A stretch of DNA of 64,000 bases from a bacterium C-53 (GTDB lineage Bacteria; Bacillota; Clostridia; Lachnospirales; Lachnospiraceae). The stretch covers positions 1 through 64,000 of the forward strand of contig RAZD01000019.1 in NCBI GenBank assembly GCA_003612525.1, given 5' to 3'. The notes under the pieces were generated by a model, which searched no databases, was not told the DNA's origin, and worked only from the letters and a program-made list of their open reading frames with translations. Made by a program: the position numbers and the translations under genes. Below, in pieces: positions 27,195-36,886 of the stretch (its first letter is position 1; each line of letters starts with the position of its first letter).

Positions 27195-27871
27195 AAAGAT
27201 CAGAAATTAATGCGGTAATCAAAGAAATGGAAGAACTGATTCGCGAGAATGGGTTTCATCTTCCGCCGTTTTGCAACTGGACGCCGGAGGAATGGAGTGA
27301 TAAAGGCCATGAATACGATGAAATCCGTGACAATATGCTTGGTTGGGATATAACGGACTTCGGGCTGGGCGACTTCAATAAAGTAGGATTCGGGCTGATT
27401 ACGCTTCGGAACGGAAACCAGCATAATCCGAAATATAAAAAGACCTATGCGGAAAAACTGTTGTTTATGCGTGACGATATGATGGCCGCCATGCATTTTC
27501 ACTGGTACAAGATGGAGGACATTATCAACCGCGGCGGCGGGACACTGCTCATTAAAGTATATAATGATGACGGAAACGGTGGTCTTTCGGATGAGGATGT
27601 GCAGATTTATTCGGACGGGCGTACGTATACTGTTCCGGCGGGAAGTTTCATCCGGCTTGTGCCGGGTGAGAGCCTGACGATTCTGCCGCATCAGTATCAT
27701 GAATTCCACGTTGAGCCGGGAAGCGGTAGCGTCTTAATTGGCGAAGTTTCGATGTGCAATGACGACAATACCGATAACCGGTTTTATGAAAAGTCAGGAA
27801 GATTTCCGGAGATTGAAGAGGATGAGACGCCGTACAGACTGCTGTGTAATGAATATCCTGCAGCAAAGTAA
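27191..27871 (+). CDS. D-lyxose/D-mannose ketol-isomerase family protein
   Basis: This 226-residue cupin-type isomerase of the DUF1498/D-lyxose isomerase family interconverts D-lyxose and D-xylulose or D-mannose and D-fructose. Metal ligands are visible in AAMHFHWYKMEDIINRGGG and in HQYHEFHVEPGSG. The NWTPEEW and FGLGDF motifs before them are family-typical. The start is ATG 27191 with GGAGG at 27180-27184, overlapping the stop of a small upstream ORF. No other lyxose gene adjoins it, so it may be a stand-alone salvage enzyme. Confidence 0.82.
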   Translation: MKRSEINAVIKEMEELIRENGFHLPPFCNWTPEEWSDKGHEYDEIRDNMLGWDITDFGLGDFNKVGFGLITLRNGNQHNPKYKKTYAEKLLFMRDDMMAAMHFHWYKMEDIINRGGGTLLIKVYNDDGNGGLSDEDVQIYSDGRTYTVPAGSFIRLVPGESLTILPHQYHEFHVEPGSGSVLIGEVSMCNDDNTDNRFYEKSGRFPEIEEDETPYRLLCNEYPAAK

Positions 27872-27947
27872 GCGCGGGATTCCCGGAATGTCAGAGTTTT
27901 AGGCTGCAATTAGAGCGGTTGGTGAGACATATACAGAGAATAGAGAA

Positions 27948-27986
27948 AGCATGTTATTTCTGTAAAAGGAAATAATGTGCTTTTTT
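27948..27986 (+). terminator. Terminator after the isomerase gene
   Basis: A 13-bp stem (27948-27960 with 27969-27981, two G·T pairs), an eight-base loop and a T run to 27986. Confidence 0.85.
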
Positions 27987-28082
27987 GTCGCAGTGAGACC
28001 GTGATAGGATGATTCGGACGGAAAAGAGAATTTGTGTTCGAAAGAGGCGGCGTATAGTATTGTTTTTTCGCCACCAAACCCC

Positions 28083-28111
28083 TTTAATTTACATTCCTGT
28101 GTTGCTATAAT
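28083..28111 (+). promoter_or_regulatory. Promoter of the large secreted protein gene
   Basis: TTTAAT (28083-28088), a 17-base spacer and TATAAT (28106-28111) with an extended -10 TGC just upstream. The 5' leader then contains a small hairpin (about 28120-28149, arms TTACT/AGTAA and GCGC/GCGC). Confidence 0.65.
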
Positions 28112-28189
28112 GAAAAAACATTACTATTGCGCGTTTTAAAGCGCAGTAAATAATTGTAATTTTCAAAAAAAGAAAGGAGTGTAGTGTTG

Positions 28190-31100
28190 ATGAAAAAAAT
28201 TCGACGATTTGCGGCAGTGCTTCTTGCGGCCGCGATGGTGGTGACAAGCATCCATGTGCCTGTATATGCGGCGCCGGATGATAGCATCGTTATCGAACAG
28301 GAAGATCTGCAGGAAAGCAGCGCTTCCGTTGACGAAGATTTAGCGGGAAAACAGGAGCCGGAGATACAGAATCCGGATACGGACCCAACAGAAGAAGAGC
28401 CGGTAAAAGAGCCGGAAGTACAGAATCCGGCAGAAGAAGAGCCGGCAAAGGAACCGGAAGTGCAGAATCCGGCAGAAGAGTCTGTAAAGGAGCCGGAAGC
28501 AGGTGCGCCTGTGGAAGAATCCACAGAGGGGGACTCCGTGACAGAGGTTTCTTCGGAGGAGGAAACTGCTGCAGATGATTTTGAGGAAATCGTAGTGGGA
28601 CAGTCCGAGGAGGAAGCGGATGAATCTCTGGATGAGAGTGTAACGGGAAATGACGATACGATCTATGTCGGGGATGCGAAGGAGTTTCTTCAGGCATTGA
28701 AGGAGGCTTCCCAGAAAAAAGACGTGAAGGGAAATTCCCTGCCGGCAGTCATTGAGCTTCGGGAGCCGAATTACAGTCTGAAAGATGAAGATGGAGATGT
28801 TAAGGATGCAGACACGGTTCAGGCTGAAATCGAAGCATATGATGCAGATCATTTCCTGATCTCTAAAGCAGTTCTCGGCGATCAGAAGATGGAGATTACA
28901 GCGGGAGATGTAACGATTAAAGGCAATGGCCACAGCATCAGTTTCCTTGATGAAGCGGTGGACGGCGCGGTTATGACCGTTGCATCAGGCGCTTCACTGA
29001 CACTGGAAAACAGGTTGGTGATCACAGATGGATGGAAACCTTCACAGGTTTCCGGCACATTTGGATTTAAAATTGAAAACTCCGGCACGTTTCGTGCGGA
29101 AAATGCACATATTACCTATGCGAAAGCAGTCGCCTTTGTAAATAAGGCAAAGGCATCGGCAAGCTTTGAAGGCGGCTCCGTGAGAGCGACGGCAACACCG
29201 ATGGACGGTGTGGCGGCGATTCATAACGAAGCGGACGCAGAACTTGTGATCGGCGGTACGCAGAACGGCAGCCAGGCAGAGGCATCAGAAATTACGGCGG
29301 AGGTTGATAATGCGTCTGCGATTCTGAACGAGGGTTCGTTGATTCTGAATCATGCAAAGGTAAGTGCAGCCGGTGCAGAAGGCTGTGCAATCTTTAATAA
29401 TGGTGAAAAAGCAGAACTGTCCATAAGAGGCGGTGACATTACATCTGCTCAGAGTGCGGCTGTTTACAATACGGCGAAACTGGAAATCGGAAGTCCGTTT
29501 GCTTACGGTGCGGATGTGGGGATTACGGCAAATGGTTCTGTGCCGGCTGTTTTGTCGCCGGGCGGAAGCGTTATGATCAGATGTGCGGATGAACATAGTA
29601 ATAATGTTGCAGGTTGGATGCAGCAGGTGACAATTGAGAGTTCTTCCGCATTTGGAGTTTCCACTACAGCAAATGTGCTGGATGCGACAGGGAAGAAACG
29701 TTATCCCGGAACCGGGGACGGAAGTCTTACAATGTATGGGGGAAGGGTAGCCGGTATTGCATATGCCGGTGAGAATTATCCGGTCATTCTTGGCGGTGTG
29801 GTCAGCAGAGCCGGTGGCGCCTGTGTGCCGTATAAGGCGGACGGAACAACGGATGAAGTGACAAAAGCGCACTATTACTGGTATGACAGCGCAGAATCAG
29901 AACCGGCGCGTCAGCTTATGAATGCTTTTACGGGCGCTGCTTTTGATGATTTATTGAAACTTCCCGAAAGATCAGATGCTGAGATTGGTAATTATTGGAA
30001 AACTGTTGGGGCAGATGGAACGCTTGCGGAACTTGTCAAGGCGAAGACGAAATACATTCGTATATTAGAGCAAATAACGTTGGATACTCCATTAGTGCTT
30101 GATTATGATGTGACGATTCGGGGTGGTAACTATTATAACGCAGGCATTATAGTAGAGGGTGCGAATACAATTACAGTCACAAAGGATGCAAATGTAATTC
30201 TGGAAGGATTGGGTATTACAGGAGGTTCAAATCCATTAACCGGAGATGCGCCGAAAGTAATTGCAAATGCCGGTAATCTTACGCTTAAGAAGGTAAACAT
30301 AAACCCTTATGGAAGCAGTATATCTGCTACAGGGAATGTAAAAGGCCGGATTGTGGAAAATACCGGAACAGTCACAGTATTTAATGACGATATATATAAT
30401 TCTGGTATTTATGCAGGCGCAGATTTTACAGCCGTACATAATAACGGTGTTTTTATTATGCAAAACGGCATGATACAGGCAAGTGGAGAAGGAAGCCATG
30501 CGATTCTCTACGAAGGCGAAAATGTTCCGGTTCTCGTAAGAGGTGTAGTTTATGGTGCAGGATATTCCGATAAATCGACCGGATCAGAGAAGGCGGCCGT
30601 AGCAAAGTGGGATGGCGCCAAAGCCGTTACCGGACAGTTTAAGAATACAACAGATGCGGGCGCATTGCTTCTTCCTGCAAAAGATTCAACATGTATTCAA
30701 GATGGTATTGCGCAGGCAGACCAGTTACTTGACAATTCGGAGGAAGTGCCGGATGAATATTTGCTGATGGAAGCAGGCGAATATATCGAAGAGGCAAACA
30801 TCAGAAACATATTTGATGTCAGCAGCCGGTATACGAATGCGGTTTTGAAATTAAACAGTTCCGCACAGGAGGTAGTTGAGACAAAGGATGCTCCTCTGAC
30901 GATCACGGCAAAAGCAAAAGGCCATGCGATTGTTACCTTTGGATTGTATGAAAGCGAGAAAGAAGACGCCCGTCTGATTACTGCGAATTATCTGCGGATT
31001 GATGTTGTAGGACAGGGACGCCGCGACAAACTGGTCAGCGATCACTTTACCGGAAACATCCTGAATCCGAATGTAGTGGTAAATGGTTATAAGACAAAGA

Positions 31101-33301
31101 GCAATGAACCGGTAAAATTTGAGTTCCATCTGACGGATTCCTATGGTGAGGAAGCAGTTGGCGCAGATAATTTTGATGCAATTAAGGCAGGCACGTATAA
31201 CGTAGACAGTATCCTGATTGATGATAAGGAATTCAGAGAATATTTTCAGGCGAATAAGCGAAGCGACGGAGAGGGCGGATATCTGGATACACATTATGAC
31301 GCCGAGAAGAAACTTTATTCGTTTGAACTGGAGACATTGCGTGAGAATGGCAATAAGTCCTATGTGGGCGGCCCTTCAACCAAACTTGTGGTGGATGATG
31401 TAAGAAAGATTGATAATGTGAAAGTTTCCGCGGTTTTGAAAGACGCGGCGGAACGTACAATCGTAGTTCCGGTTGGCGCATTCAATATTTCTGTAAAATC
31501 GTCAGCGCCCAAATTTAAAGTAAATCCGGTCAACATTAACCGGTTTTATGAGAATGACTATAATTGGTTTGTTTATGCAATAACCAATGACCCGAATGAG
31601 AGAATTGACGAGTATGGTTCATTTAGCGGAACTGCAGGTATCGAGGTGAATACAGACGGTGAAGTAATAACCGTAAGCGGTAAGAAGGGCGGAAAGGTCA
31701 GTTCTGCTGTAAAGGTTACGAACTATGTCGGCACATATCCTTTTTCTGCAAATGTAAAAGTAACAAATAAAGCGCCGAAGGTATCCCTGAGGGATAAAAA
31801 GATTTCTATTTACGGAAAAACTTCTGCGGAGACAGATATCAATACTGCATTGCTCGCAAAGACGAAACCGGACGATGATTATGATCCGATAGACAGAGTT
31901 TCTGATATCAAAGTTGTCGGTAAGAGTGCAGAATTTTATAAAGCTGCGAATCTGAAAAGTAAAAGCTGGGATGCGAAAGGCACAACACATTATCTGAACT
32001 TTGCCCTGCAGCCGAAAAAAGCAGTTGTAAAGACAATGACTGTGGATCTGGAAGTATCTTTCGAAGGCGCAAGAAAAGTAAAAGGAAAGCCGTATGTGGT
32101 GAAACTGAAATTAAAGGTATCTCCGGTAGATTACAATAAGTTCAGTGTGAAGCAGATTAACAATCCTGCAACCAATTATAAACCGCGCATTAATAAAACC
32201 CCTTTAGAGGGAAACGTTGCAGATTCCACGAAAGTATTCTTTACTTTAAATCCCAGGACATATAAGGGCGGTAAGTTCATTGTAACCGGATTAAACGGAA
32301 AAGGAAATGCATCGAATCCGCTGCCGGAGAGCTTAAGCTTTAACAGCGTAAGGGATGAAGGAAACGGAAACTATTCCGTAACTATAGCGGCGAATGCCAA
32401 AACAAAGGACGAGAAAGCAAAGACAGTGAAATTTGCAGTTCAGCTGATCGCTCCGAATGAGCAGGGCAAATTTGTGCCGGTACTTAAGAAACAGGCGGTA
32501 ATGACTGTAAATCTGTATGATGCCAAAGAGCCGGAGCTTAAGAAGACAGACGCTTCCATTGATTTAAGCAAGGTAAAATATCAGTCAAAGACATTAGAGG
32601 CTGATATTTCTACAAAACTGAAAACGACTTATAAAGTAACGGGAGCGGTTGGCACATGGTCTGTAACGGCTGACAGCGCTTTGTTTGGTGCATATCAGAC
32701 GAGAAATAAAAATGGAGATATTACCTCTGTTGTCCTGACTCCAGATGCAGATGCATATTTTGCAGGAAGGATTCAGATTGGGAATAAGTATACGGTAAAT
32801 CTTACATTTGATAACGGACGGGGAACCAGAAAGATAATCCCTGTAACTGTCAGTGTGAAGGATGTAAAGAAGGCGGATGCCGTTATTTATAATGAATACT
32901 ACGATAGATATGACAATATGTTTAAGATTAAGAAAAGTGAATTTACTTTATATTACAATTCTCCGTATACATTGGATAATTTCCAGATCGGTGAAACAGT
33001 AAACTGGGAAAGCGTTGACTACAGCACTGCTCCGTACATGGGACTTATGGTGAAGGATGTGGCAGTGGATGAGTCAAAAGGAGCTTCACCCTATGAGGTG
33101 ATTCGGTACAGGAGTGCAAACGGCAGTCATTACGAGTATGCGCTTACCTTTAAGGATAAGACAAAGACAGGAGATGCTGCGGCGCTTAAAAAAGCAAAAA
33201 CCGTAACACTCAAGATTACGTATTCAAACGGCATTAAGGACGATTATGTAAGCAGTCTTAAGAAAGTTAAAGTAAACATTCCTGATTTGCCAAAGAAGTA
33301 A
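28190..33301 (+). CDS. Large secreted β-helix surface protein
   Basis: This 1703-residue exported protein has a signal peptide at residues 1-30 (basic start, hydrophobic core, VYAAP cleavage region). An acidic Pro/Glu linker with duplicated EPEVQNPAEE units follows (about 50-110). Residues about 155-900 look like a right-handed β-helix, with recurring ITANGS/LTLKKV/NNG turns resembling adhesins or polysaccharide-binding passenger domains. A long β-rich, Lys-rich C-terminal part carries Ig-like or cadherin-like repeats. There is no LPXTG signal, S-layer domain or catalytic motif, so it is probably secreted or held non-covalently. The start is ATG 28190 with AAAGGAG at 28173-28179; an in-frame GTG lies at 28184. 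Function unknown; adhesion is a guess. Confidence 0.75.
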   Translation: MKKIRRFAAVLLAAAMVVTSIHVPVYAAPDDSIVIEQEDLQESSASVDEDLAGKQEPEIQNPDTDPTEEEPVKEPEVQNPAEEEPAKEPEVQNPAEESVKEPEAGAPVEESTEGDSVTEVSSEEETAADDFEEIVVGQSEEEADESLDESVTGNDDTIYVGDAKEFLQALKEASQKKDVKGNSLPAVIELREPNYSLKDEDGDVKDADTVQAEIEAYDADHFLISKAVLGDQKMEITAGDVTIKGNGHSISFLDEAVDGAVMTVASGASLTLENRLVITDGWKPSQVSGTFGFKIENSGTFRAENAHITYAKAVAFVNKAKASASFEGGSVRATATPMDGVAAIHNEADAELVIGGTQNGSQAEASEITAEVDNASAILNEGSLILNHAKVSAAGAEGCAIFNNGEKAELSIRGGDITSAQSAAVYNTAKLEIGSPFAYGADVGITANGSVPAVLSPGGSVMIRCADEHSNNVAGWMQQVTIESSSAFGVSTTANVLDATGKKRYPGTGDGSLTMYGGRVAGIAYAGENYPVILGGVVSRAGGACVPYKADGTTDEVTKAHYYWYDSAESEPARQLMNAFTGAAFDDLLKLPERSDAEIGNYWKTVGADGTLAELVKAKTKYIRILEQITLDTPLVLDYDVTIRGGNYYNAGIIVEGANTITVTKDANVILEGLGITGGSNPLTGDAPKVIANAGNLTLKKVNINPYGSSISATGNVKGRIVENTGTVTVFNDDIYNSGIYAGADFTAVHNNGVFIMQNGMIQASGEGSHAILYEGENVPVLVRGVVYGAGYSDKSTGSEKAAVAKWDGAKAVTGQFKNTTDAGALLLPAKDSTCIQDGIAQADQLLDNSEEVPDEYLLMEAGEYIEEANIRNIFDVSSRYTNAVLKLNSSAQEVVETKDAPLTITAKAKGHAIVTFGLYESEKEDARLITANYLRIDVVGQGRRDKLVSDHFTGNILNPNVVVNGYKTKSNEPVKFEFHLTDSYGEEAVGADNFDAIKAGTYNVDSILIDDKEFREYFQANKRSDGEGGYLDTHYDAEKKLYSFELETLRENGNKSYVGGPSTKLVVDDVRKIDNVKVSAVLKDAAERTIVVPVGAFNISVKSSAPKFKVNPVNINRFYENDYNWFVYAITNDPNERIDEYGSFSGTAGIEVNTDGEVITVSGKKGGKVSSAVKVTNYVGTYPFSANVKVTNKAPKVSLRDKKISIYGKTSAETDINTALLAKTKPDDDYDPIDRVSDIKVVGKSAEFYKAANLKSKSWDAKGTTHYLNFALQPKKAVVKTMTVDLEVSFEGARKVKGKPYVVKLKLKVSPVDYNKFSVKQINNPATNYKPRINKTPLEGNVADSTKVFFTLNPRTYKGGKFIVTGLNGKGNASNPLPESLSFNSVRDEGNGNYSVTIAANAKTKDEKAKTVKFAVQLIAPNEQGKFVPVLKKQAVMTVNLYDAKEPELKKTDASIDLSKVKYQSKTLEADISTKLKTTYKVTGAVGTWSVTADSALFGAYQTRNKNGDITSVVLTPDADAYFAGRIQIGNKYTVNLTFDNGRGTRKIIPVTVSVKDVKKADAVIYNEYYDRYDNMFKIKKSEFTLYYNSPYTLDNFQIGETVNWESVDYSTAPYMGLMVKDVAVDESKGASPYEVIRYRSANGSHYEYALTFKDKTKTGDAAALKKAKTVTLKITYSNGIKDDYVSSLKKVKVNIPDLPKK
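28397..28480 (+). repeat. Two tandem 42-bp coding repeats
   Basis: Units 28397-28438 and 28439-28480 are nearly identical and encode a 14-residue unit, EPVKEPEVQNPAEE. Partial copies flank both sides. Such repeats can vary in number by slippage and alter the length of the cell-surface stalk. Confidence 0.8.
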
Positions 33302-33362
33302 ATGAGAGAAGCAGACAGACTTAAATTTGTTCATCAATAATTTCTTGAAGCCTTTCAAGACG

Positions 33363-33398
33363 GAGAACCGGGCGGGTGTGACAACCTTCCCGGTTTTC
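33363..33398 (+). terminator. Probable terminator after the surface protein gene
   Basis: A 10-bp stem (33363-33372 with 33389-33398, one G·T pair) with a 16-base loop. The following DNA is T-rich but lacks a compact T run. Confidence 0.6.
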
Positions 33399-33483
33399 TG
33401 GTGTTTTGCCGTTTTCTTTTTGGAAATACTCGTATAAAATAAAAAAGACTTTTGCAATGCGCCTTCTTATGGTATGGTAGTCC

Positions 33484-33512
33484 TTGCAGATATTAAATAA
33501 GTATCATATGAT
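33484..33512 (+). promoter_or_regulatory. Promoter of the UDP-GlcNAc 2-epimerase gene
   Basis: TTGCAG (33484-33489), a 17-base spacer and TATGAT (33507-33512), about 50 bases before the start. Confidence 0.55.
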
Positions 33513-33562
33513 TTAGAGGATTGTATTGAAATACAGGGCATGTGCAGGAAGGATAAACGATT

Positions 33563-34663
33563 ATGAAAAAGGTAATGATTGTATTTGGGACGCGTCCGGA
33601 GGCAATTAAGATGTGTCCGCTTGTGAAGGAGATGGAAAGAAGTCCTTTGCTTGAGACAGTCGTCTGCGTCAGCGGCCAGCACAGGGAAATGCTCCATCAG
33701 GTGATGGATATTTTTGATGTAAAGGCAAAGCATGATCTGGATATTATGAAACAGGGGCAGGATCTTTTTGATATCACGACGGAAGTTCTGACAGGAATGC
33801 GCAGAATATTGAAAGAGGAGAATCCGGATATTGTGCTGGTGCATGGAGATACGACGACGGCATACGCGGCATCATTAAGCGCATTTTATTTGAATATCCC
33901 GGTAGGACATGTGGAAGCGGGGCTTCGGACCTACAATATGGATTCGCCGTTCCCGGAAGAATTTAACCGACAGGGAATCGGACTTACGGCAAAGTACCAT
34001 TTTGCACCGACGCAGACTGCAAAGGAGAACCTGCTTCGGGAGGGTAAGGAGGAAAGGAATATCCTGGTTACTGGAAATACAGGCATTGATGCTCTTTTCT
34101 CTACAATAAGAGAGAATTTTAAGCATCCCGTTACGGACTGGGCAAAAGGAAGCAGGCTGCTGGTTATTACAGCGCACAGGAGAGAAAATCTGGGACATCC
34201 TATGCATGAAATGTTCCGTGCAATTCGCAGAATCGTTGAGGAATTCCCGGATGTCAAGGCAGTCTATCCGATTCATATGAACCCTAAGGTGCGGGAGATT
34301 GCCGAGGAGGAATTAAATGGATGCGAGAATCTTCGTATTATAGAGCCGCTTTCGGTGGATGAGTTCCATAATCTTTTAAATGCTTCCTATTTAATACTGA
34401 CAGACAGCGGCGGTATTCAGGAGGAGGCGCCGTCTCTTGGAAAACCGGTTCTTGTTATGCGCGACACTACGGAACGTCCGGAAGGCGTGGAAGCGGGAAC
34501 TTTATGCCTCACCGGAACCAGTGAGGAGCGTATATATGAGACATGCCGCCTTCTGCTGACAGACGGGAAGGCATATGGCAGAATCAGTCGTGCGCAGAAT
34601 CCATATGGAGATGGAAAAGCAAGCCGGAGAATACGGGAATTTTTGGAAGGCATCCTTGCATGA
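33563..34663 (+). CDS. wecB: UDP-N-acetylglucosamine 2-epimerase (non-hydrolysing)
   Basis: This 366-residue cytoplasmic enzyme converts UDP-GlcNAc to UDP-ManNAc for teichoic acid, capsule or linkage-unit synthesis. Conserved motifs appear in order: FGTRPEAIKMCPL at the N-terminus, VHGDTTTAYA, HVEAGLRT, FNRQGIG, TAHRREN and DSGGIQEEAPSLGKP. The length matches the MnaA/WecB family. The start is ATG 33563 with AGGAAGGA upstream. No other polysaccharide gene is adjacent; it is a single gene placed just before the rimP operon, an arrangement consistent with a housekeeping wall-polymer role. Confidence 0.93.
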   Translation: MKKVMIVFGTRPEAIKMCPLVKEMERSPLLETVVCVSGQHREMLHQVMDIFDVKAKHDLDIMKQGQDLFDITTEVLTGMRRILKEENPDIVLVHGDTTTAYAASLSAFYLNIPVGHVEAGLRTYNMDSPFPEEFNRQGIGLTAKYHFAPTQTAKENLLREGKEERNILVTGNTGIDALFSTIRENFKHPVTDWAKGSRLLVITAHRRENLGHPMHEMFRAIRRIVEEFPDVKAVYPIHMNPKVREIAEEELNGCENLRIIEPLSVDEFHNLLNASYLILTDSGGIQEEAPSLGKPVLVMRDTTERPEGVEAGTLCLTGTSEERIYETCRLLLTDGKAYGRISRAQNPYGDGKASRRIREFLEGILA

Positions 34664-34740
34664 TAAAAGGAAGGCAGATGGTGAATGTGATATGGTTCAT
34701 TCTTCCGGTTTGGCAGGCGCAGGCCTCTGGAAAATAATGC

Positions 34741-34769
34741 TTGCATTTTCCCTGTAAAAGTGCTATATT
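34741..34769 (+). promoter_or_regulatory. Promoter of the rimP-nusA-infB operon
   Basis: TTGCAT (34741-34746), a 17-base spacer and TATATT (34764-34769). Transcription would start near 34777, leaving about 100 bases of leader before rimP. Confidence 0.7.
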
Positions 34770-34794
34770 TGATTATGATGATATGATGAATGGT

Positions 34795-34825
34795 AAGGAG
34801 TGGGCAAAAGTCCACTCCTTCATTT
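34795..34825 (+). promoter_or_regulatory. rimP operon leader hairpin (terminator-like)
   Basis: A 9-bp perfect stem (34795-34803 with 34812-34820), with loop and a following CATTTTTG tract, lies between the operon promoter and rimP. A terminator-like hairpin at this position is known upstream of rimP in many bacteria and is thought to serve attenuation or NusA feedback. The regulation is inferred. Confidence 0.6.
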
Positions 34826-34878
34826 TTGAGTGTTTGAGGCTGAGAGGCCGAAGACGGTTTGAGGGAGGAGAGGAAGGA

Positions 34879-35364
34879 ATGTCGAAGAGGGAAGAGATTG
34901 AGAGCAGAACCGAACATCTGGTGCTTCCGATTACGGAGGAAAAGAAATTTGAATTGGTGGATGTGGAGTATATAAAGGAGGCCGGAAATTACTATCTCAG
35001 GATTTATGTGGATAAAGAAGGGGGAATTACGATTGACGATTGTGAGGCAGTGAGCCGTGCATTGTCTGATCTGCTTGACAGGGAAGATTATATAGAAGAT
35101 TCGTATATTTTGGAAGTGAGTTCTCCGGGGCTCATGAGGCCGCTTAAGAAAGAGAAAGACTTTGAAAGAAGTCTTGGAAAGGCCGTTGAGGTAAAGACGT
35201 ATCAGGTGCGGGAAGTGCCTGGAACAAAACTGAAGCAGAAAGATTTTGCCGGTGTGCTGAAGAATTATGATAACGATACCGTGACGATTGAGACAGAAGA
35301 AAATAAGGAAATCACATTTACAAAGCAGGAGATTGCACTGATCCGGCTCGCATTTGATTTCTGA
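34879..35364 (+). CDS. rimP: Ribosome maturation factor RimP
   Basis: This 161-residue protein is needed for 30S subunit maturation. The N-terminal domain contains FELVDVEYIKEAGNYYLRIYVDK and the motif DDCEAVSRALSDLLD; EVSSPGLMRPLKKEKDFER is the family hallmark, followed by a C-terminal SH3-like domain. The start is ATG 34879 with GAGGAAGG upstream; an in-frame start far upstream at 34741 would run through the leader hairpin. First gene of the operon, 27 bp before nusA. Confidence 0.95.
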   Translation: MSKREEIESRTEHLVLPITEEKKFELVDVEYIKEAGNYYLRIYVDKEGGITIDDCEAVSRALSDLLDREDYIEDSYILEVSSPGLMRPLKKEKDFERSLGKAVEVKTYQVREVPGTKLKQKDFAGVLKNYDNDTVTIETEENKEITFTKQEIALIRLAFDF

Positions 35365-35390
35365 GTGAAAACAGGAGGTAAAGAAAGAAA

Positions 35391-36599
35391 ATGAATAAGG
35401 AATTAATGGAGGCACTTGACATTCTGGAGAAGGAGAAAGACATCAGTAAGGAAACTCTGTTCGATGCGATTGAAAACTCTTTGATTACGGCATGTAAAAA
35501 CCATTTTGGCAAGTCTGACAATGTCAGAGTGGAAATGAATCGTGATACATGTGATTTCAAAGTTTACGCAGAGCGCACCGTAGTAGAGGAAGTGGAAGAT
35601 GCCTGCCTTGAGATTGCGCTTCCTGATGCACTCATGTTGGATAATGAGGCCGGAATCGGTGATGTGATAAATGTGGAAATTAAGAGTAAGGAATTTGGAC
35701 GTATTGCAACACAGAATGCGAAAAACGTAATTTTACAGAAAATCCGGGAAGAAGAGAGAAGCGTCCTGTATAACCAGTTTTACGGAAAGGAAAAGGATGT
35801 TGTTACCGGTATCGTTCAGAGAAATATCGGACGCAATATCAGCGTGAATCTGGGAAAGGCGGATGCCATTCTTGCCGAAAACGAACAGGTAAAAGGAGAG
35901 GTATTAAAGCCTACCGAGAGAGTCAAAGTATATATCCTTGAGGTTAAGAATACGACAAAAGGCCCGAAGATTATGGTGAGCCGTACGCATCCCGAACTTG
36001 TAAAACGTCTGTTTGAGGCAGAAGTTGCAGAGGTGCAGGATGGAACGGTGGAGATTAAGAGTATCAGCCGTGAGGCGGGCAGCAGGACGAAGATTGCTGT
36101 CTGGTCAAATAATCCTGACGTGGACCCGGTGGGAGCATGCGTTGGTATGAACGGAGCGAGGGTAAACACGATTGTGGATGAGCTCCACGGGGAGAAAATA
36201 GATATCATTAACTGGGATGAAAACCCGGCGATTCTGATCGAGAATGCACTTTCTCCGGCAAAGGTGATTTCCGTTATAGCGGATGGTGATGAGAAGACGG
36301 CGAAAGTGGTGGTCCCGGATTATCAACTGTCTCTTGCAATCGGAAAGGAAGGCCAGAATGCGAGACTTGCTGCCAGACTGACGGGATTTAAGATTGACAT
36401 CAAGAGCGAGACACAGGCGAAGGATGCTCCGGGATTCCGGATGGAAGATTATCTGGATGACGAGTATGATGAGGATGAGTACGAGGAAGAGGAATACGGA
36501 GAAGACGAGTATGACGATGGCGAATCCTATGAAGAGGAAGAGACGTCTGAGGAGGAGCTTCCGGAGGAGGAAGCCATTGATATGGAAGATACAGAATAG
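35391..36599 (+). CDS. nusA: Transcription termination/antitermination factor NusA
   Basis: This 402-residue RNA-binding factor has an N-terminal RNA-polymerase-binding domain (1-125), S1 domain (about 130-200, GIVQRNIGRNISVNLG) and two KH domains (about 225-345, including GACVGMNGARVNTI and LAIGKEGQNARLAA). The last 55 residues are an acidic Asp/Glu/Tyr tail instead of the C-terminal repeats of proteobacterial NusA; such tails are common in Clostridia. AGGAGG precedes ATG 35391. It acts with RimP, IF-2 and RbfA in the same operon. Confidence 0.95.
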   Translation: MNKELMEALDILEKEKDISKETLFDAIENSLITACKNHFGKSDNVRVEMNRDTCDFKVYAERTVVEEVEDACLEIALPDALMLDNEAGIGDVINVEIKSKEFGRIATQNAKNVILQKIREEERSVLYNQFYGKEKDVVTGIVQRNIGRNISVNLGKADAILAENEQVKGEVLKPTERVKVYILEVKNTTKGPKIMVSRTHPELVKRLFEAEVAEVQDGTVEIKSISREAGSRTKIAVWSNNPDVDPVGACVGMNGARVNTIVDELHGEKIDIINWDENPAILIENALSPAKVISVIADGDEKTAKVVVPDYQLSLAIGKEGQNARLAARLTGFKIDIKSETQAKDAPGFRMEDYLDDEYDEDEYEEEEYGEDEYDDGESYEEEETSEEELPEEEAIDMEDTE

Positions 36600-36610
36600 G
36601 AGCTTTGTCC

Positions 36611-36886
36611 ATGAGTATGAAAAAGATTCCGATGCGGCAGTGTATCGGATGTCAGGAAATGAAGCCGAAGAAAGAAATGATACGTATTTTAAAGACGTCT
36701 GAGGAGGAGTTTATTCTTGATGTGACTGGCAGAAAGAACGGAAGAGGCGCATATCTGTGCAGCAACAGAGAATGCCTTGAAAAAGCCATAAAACAGAAAG
36801 GTCTGGAGCGTTCCTTTAAAATGCATATCCCGTCCGAGGTATATGACAGCCTGAAAAAGGAGTTTGAGGAAAGTGAAACAGAATAA
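36611..36886 (+). CDS. rnpM: YlxR/RnpM RNA-binding protein
   Basis: This roughly 91-residue YlxR-family protein has the signature PMRQCIGCQEMKPKKEMIRI, then GRGAYLCSNRECLEKA. The family binds RNA and, in B. subtilis, modulates RNase P. The start is ATG 36611, eight bases after AGGAG; ATG 36617 is also possible. It lies 11 bp after nusA and its 3' end overlaps the L7Ae-like gene by 14 bases, the standard Firmicutes order. Confidence 0.92.
   Translation: MSMKKIPMRQCIGCQEMKPKKEMIRILKTSEEEFILDVTGRKNGRGAYLCSNRECLEKAIKQKGLERSFKMHIPSEVYDSLKKEFEESETE

Noticed and set aside
34417-35415. 332-residue minus-strand open frame across wecB and rimP
   Set aside because: Antisense to two well-supported genes with conserved families; composition is that of a shadow frame.
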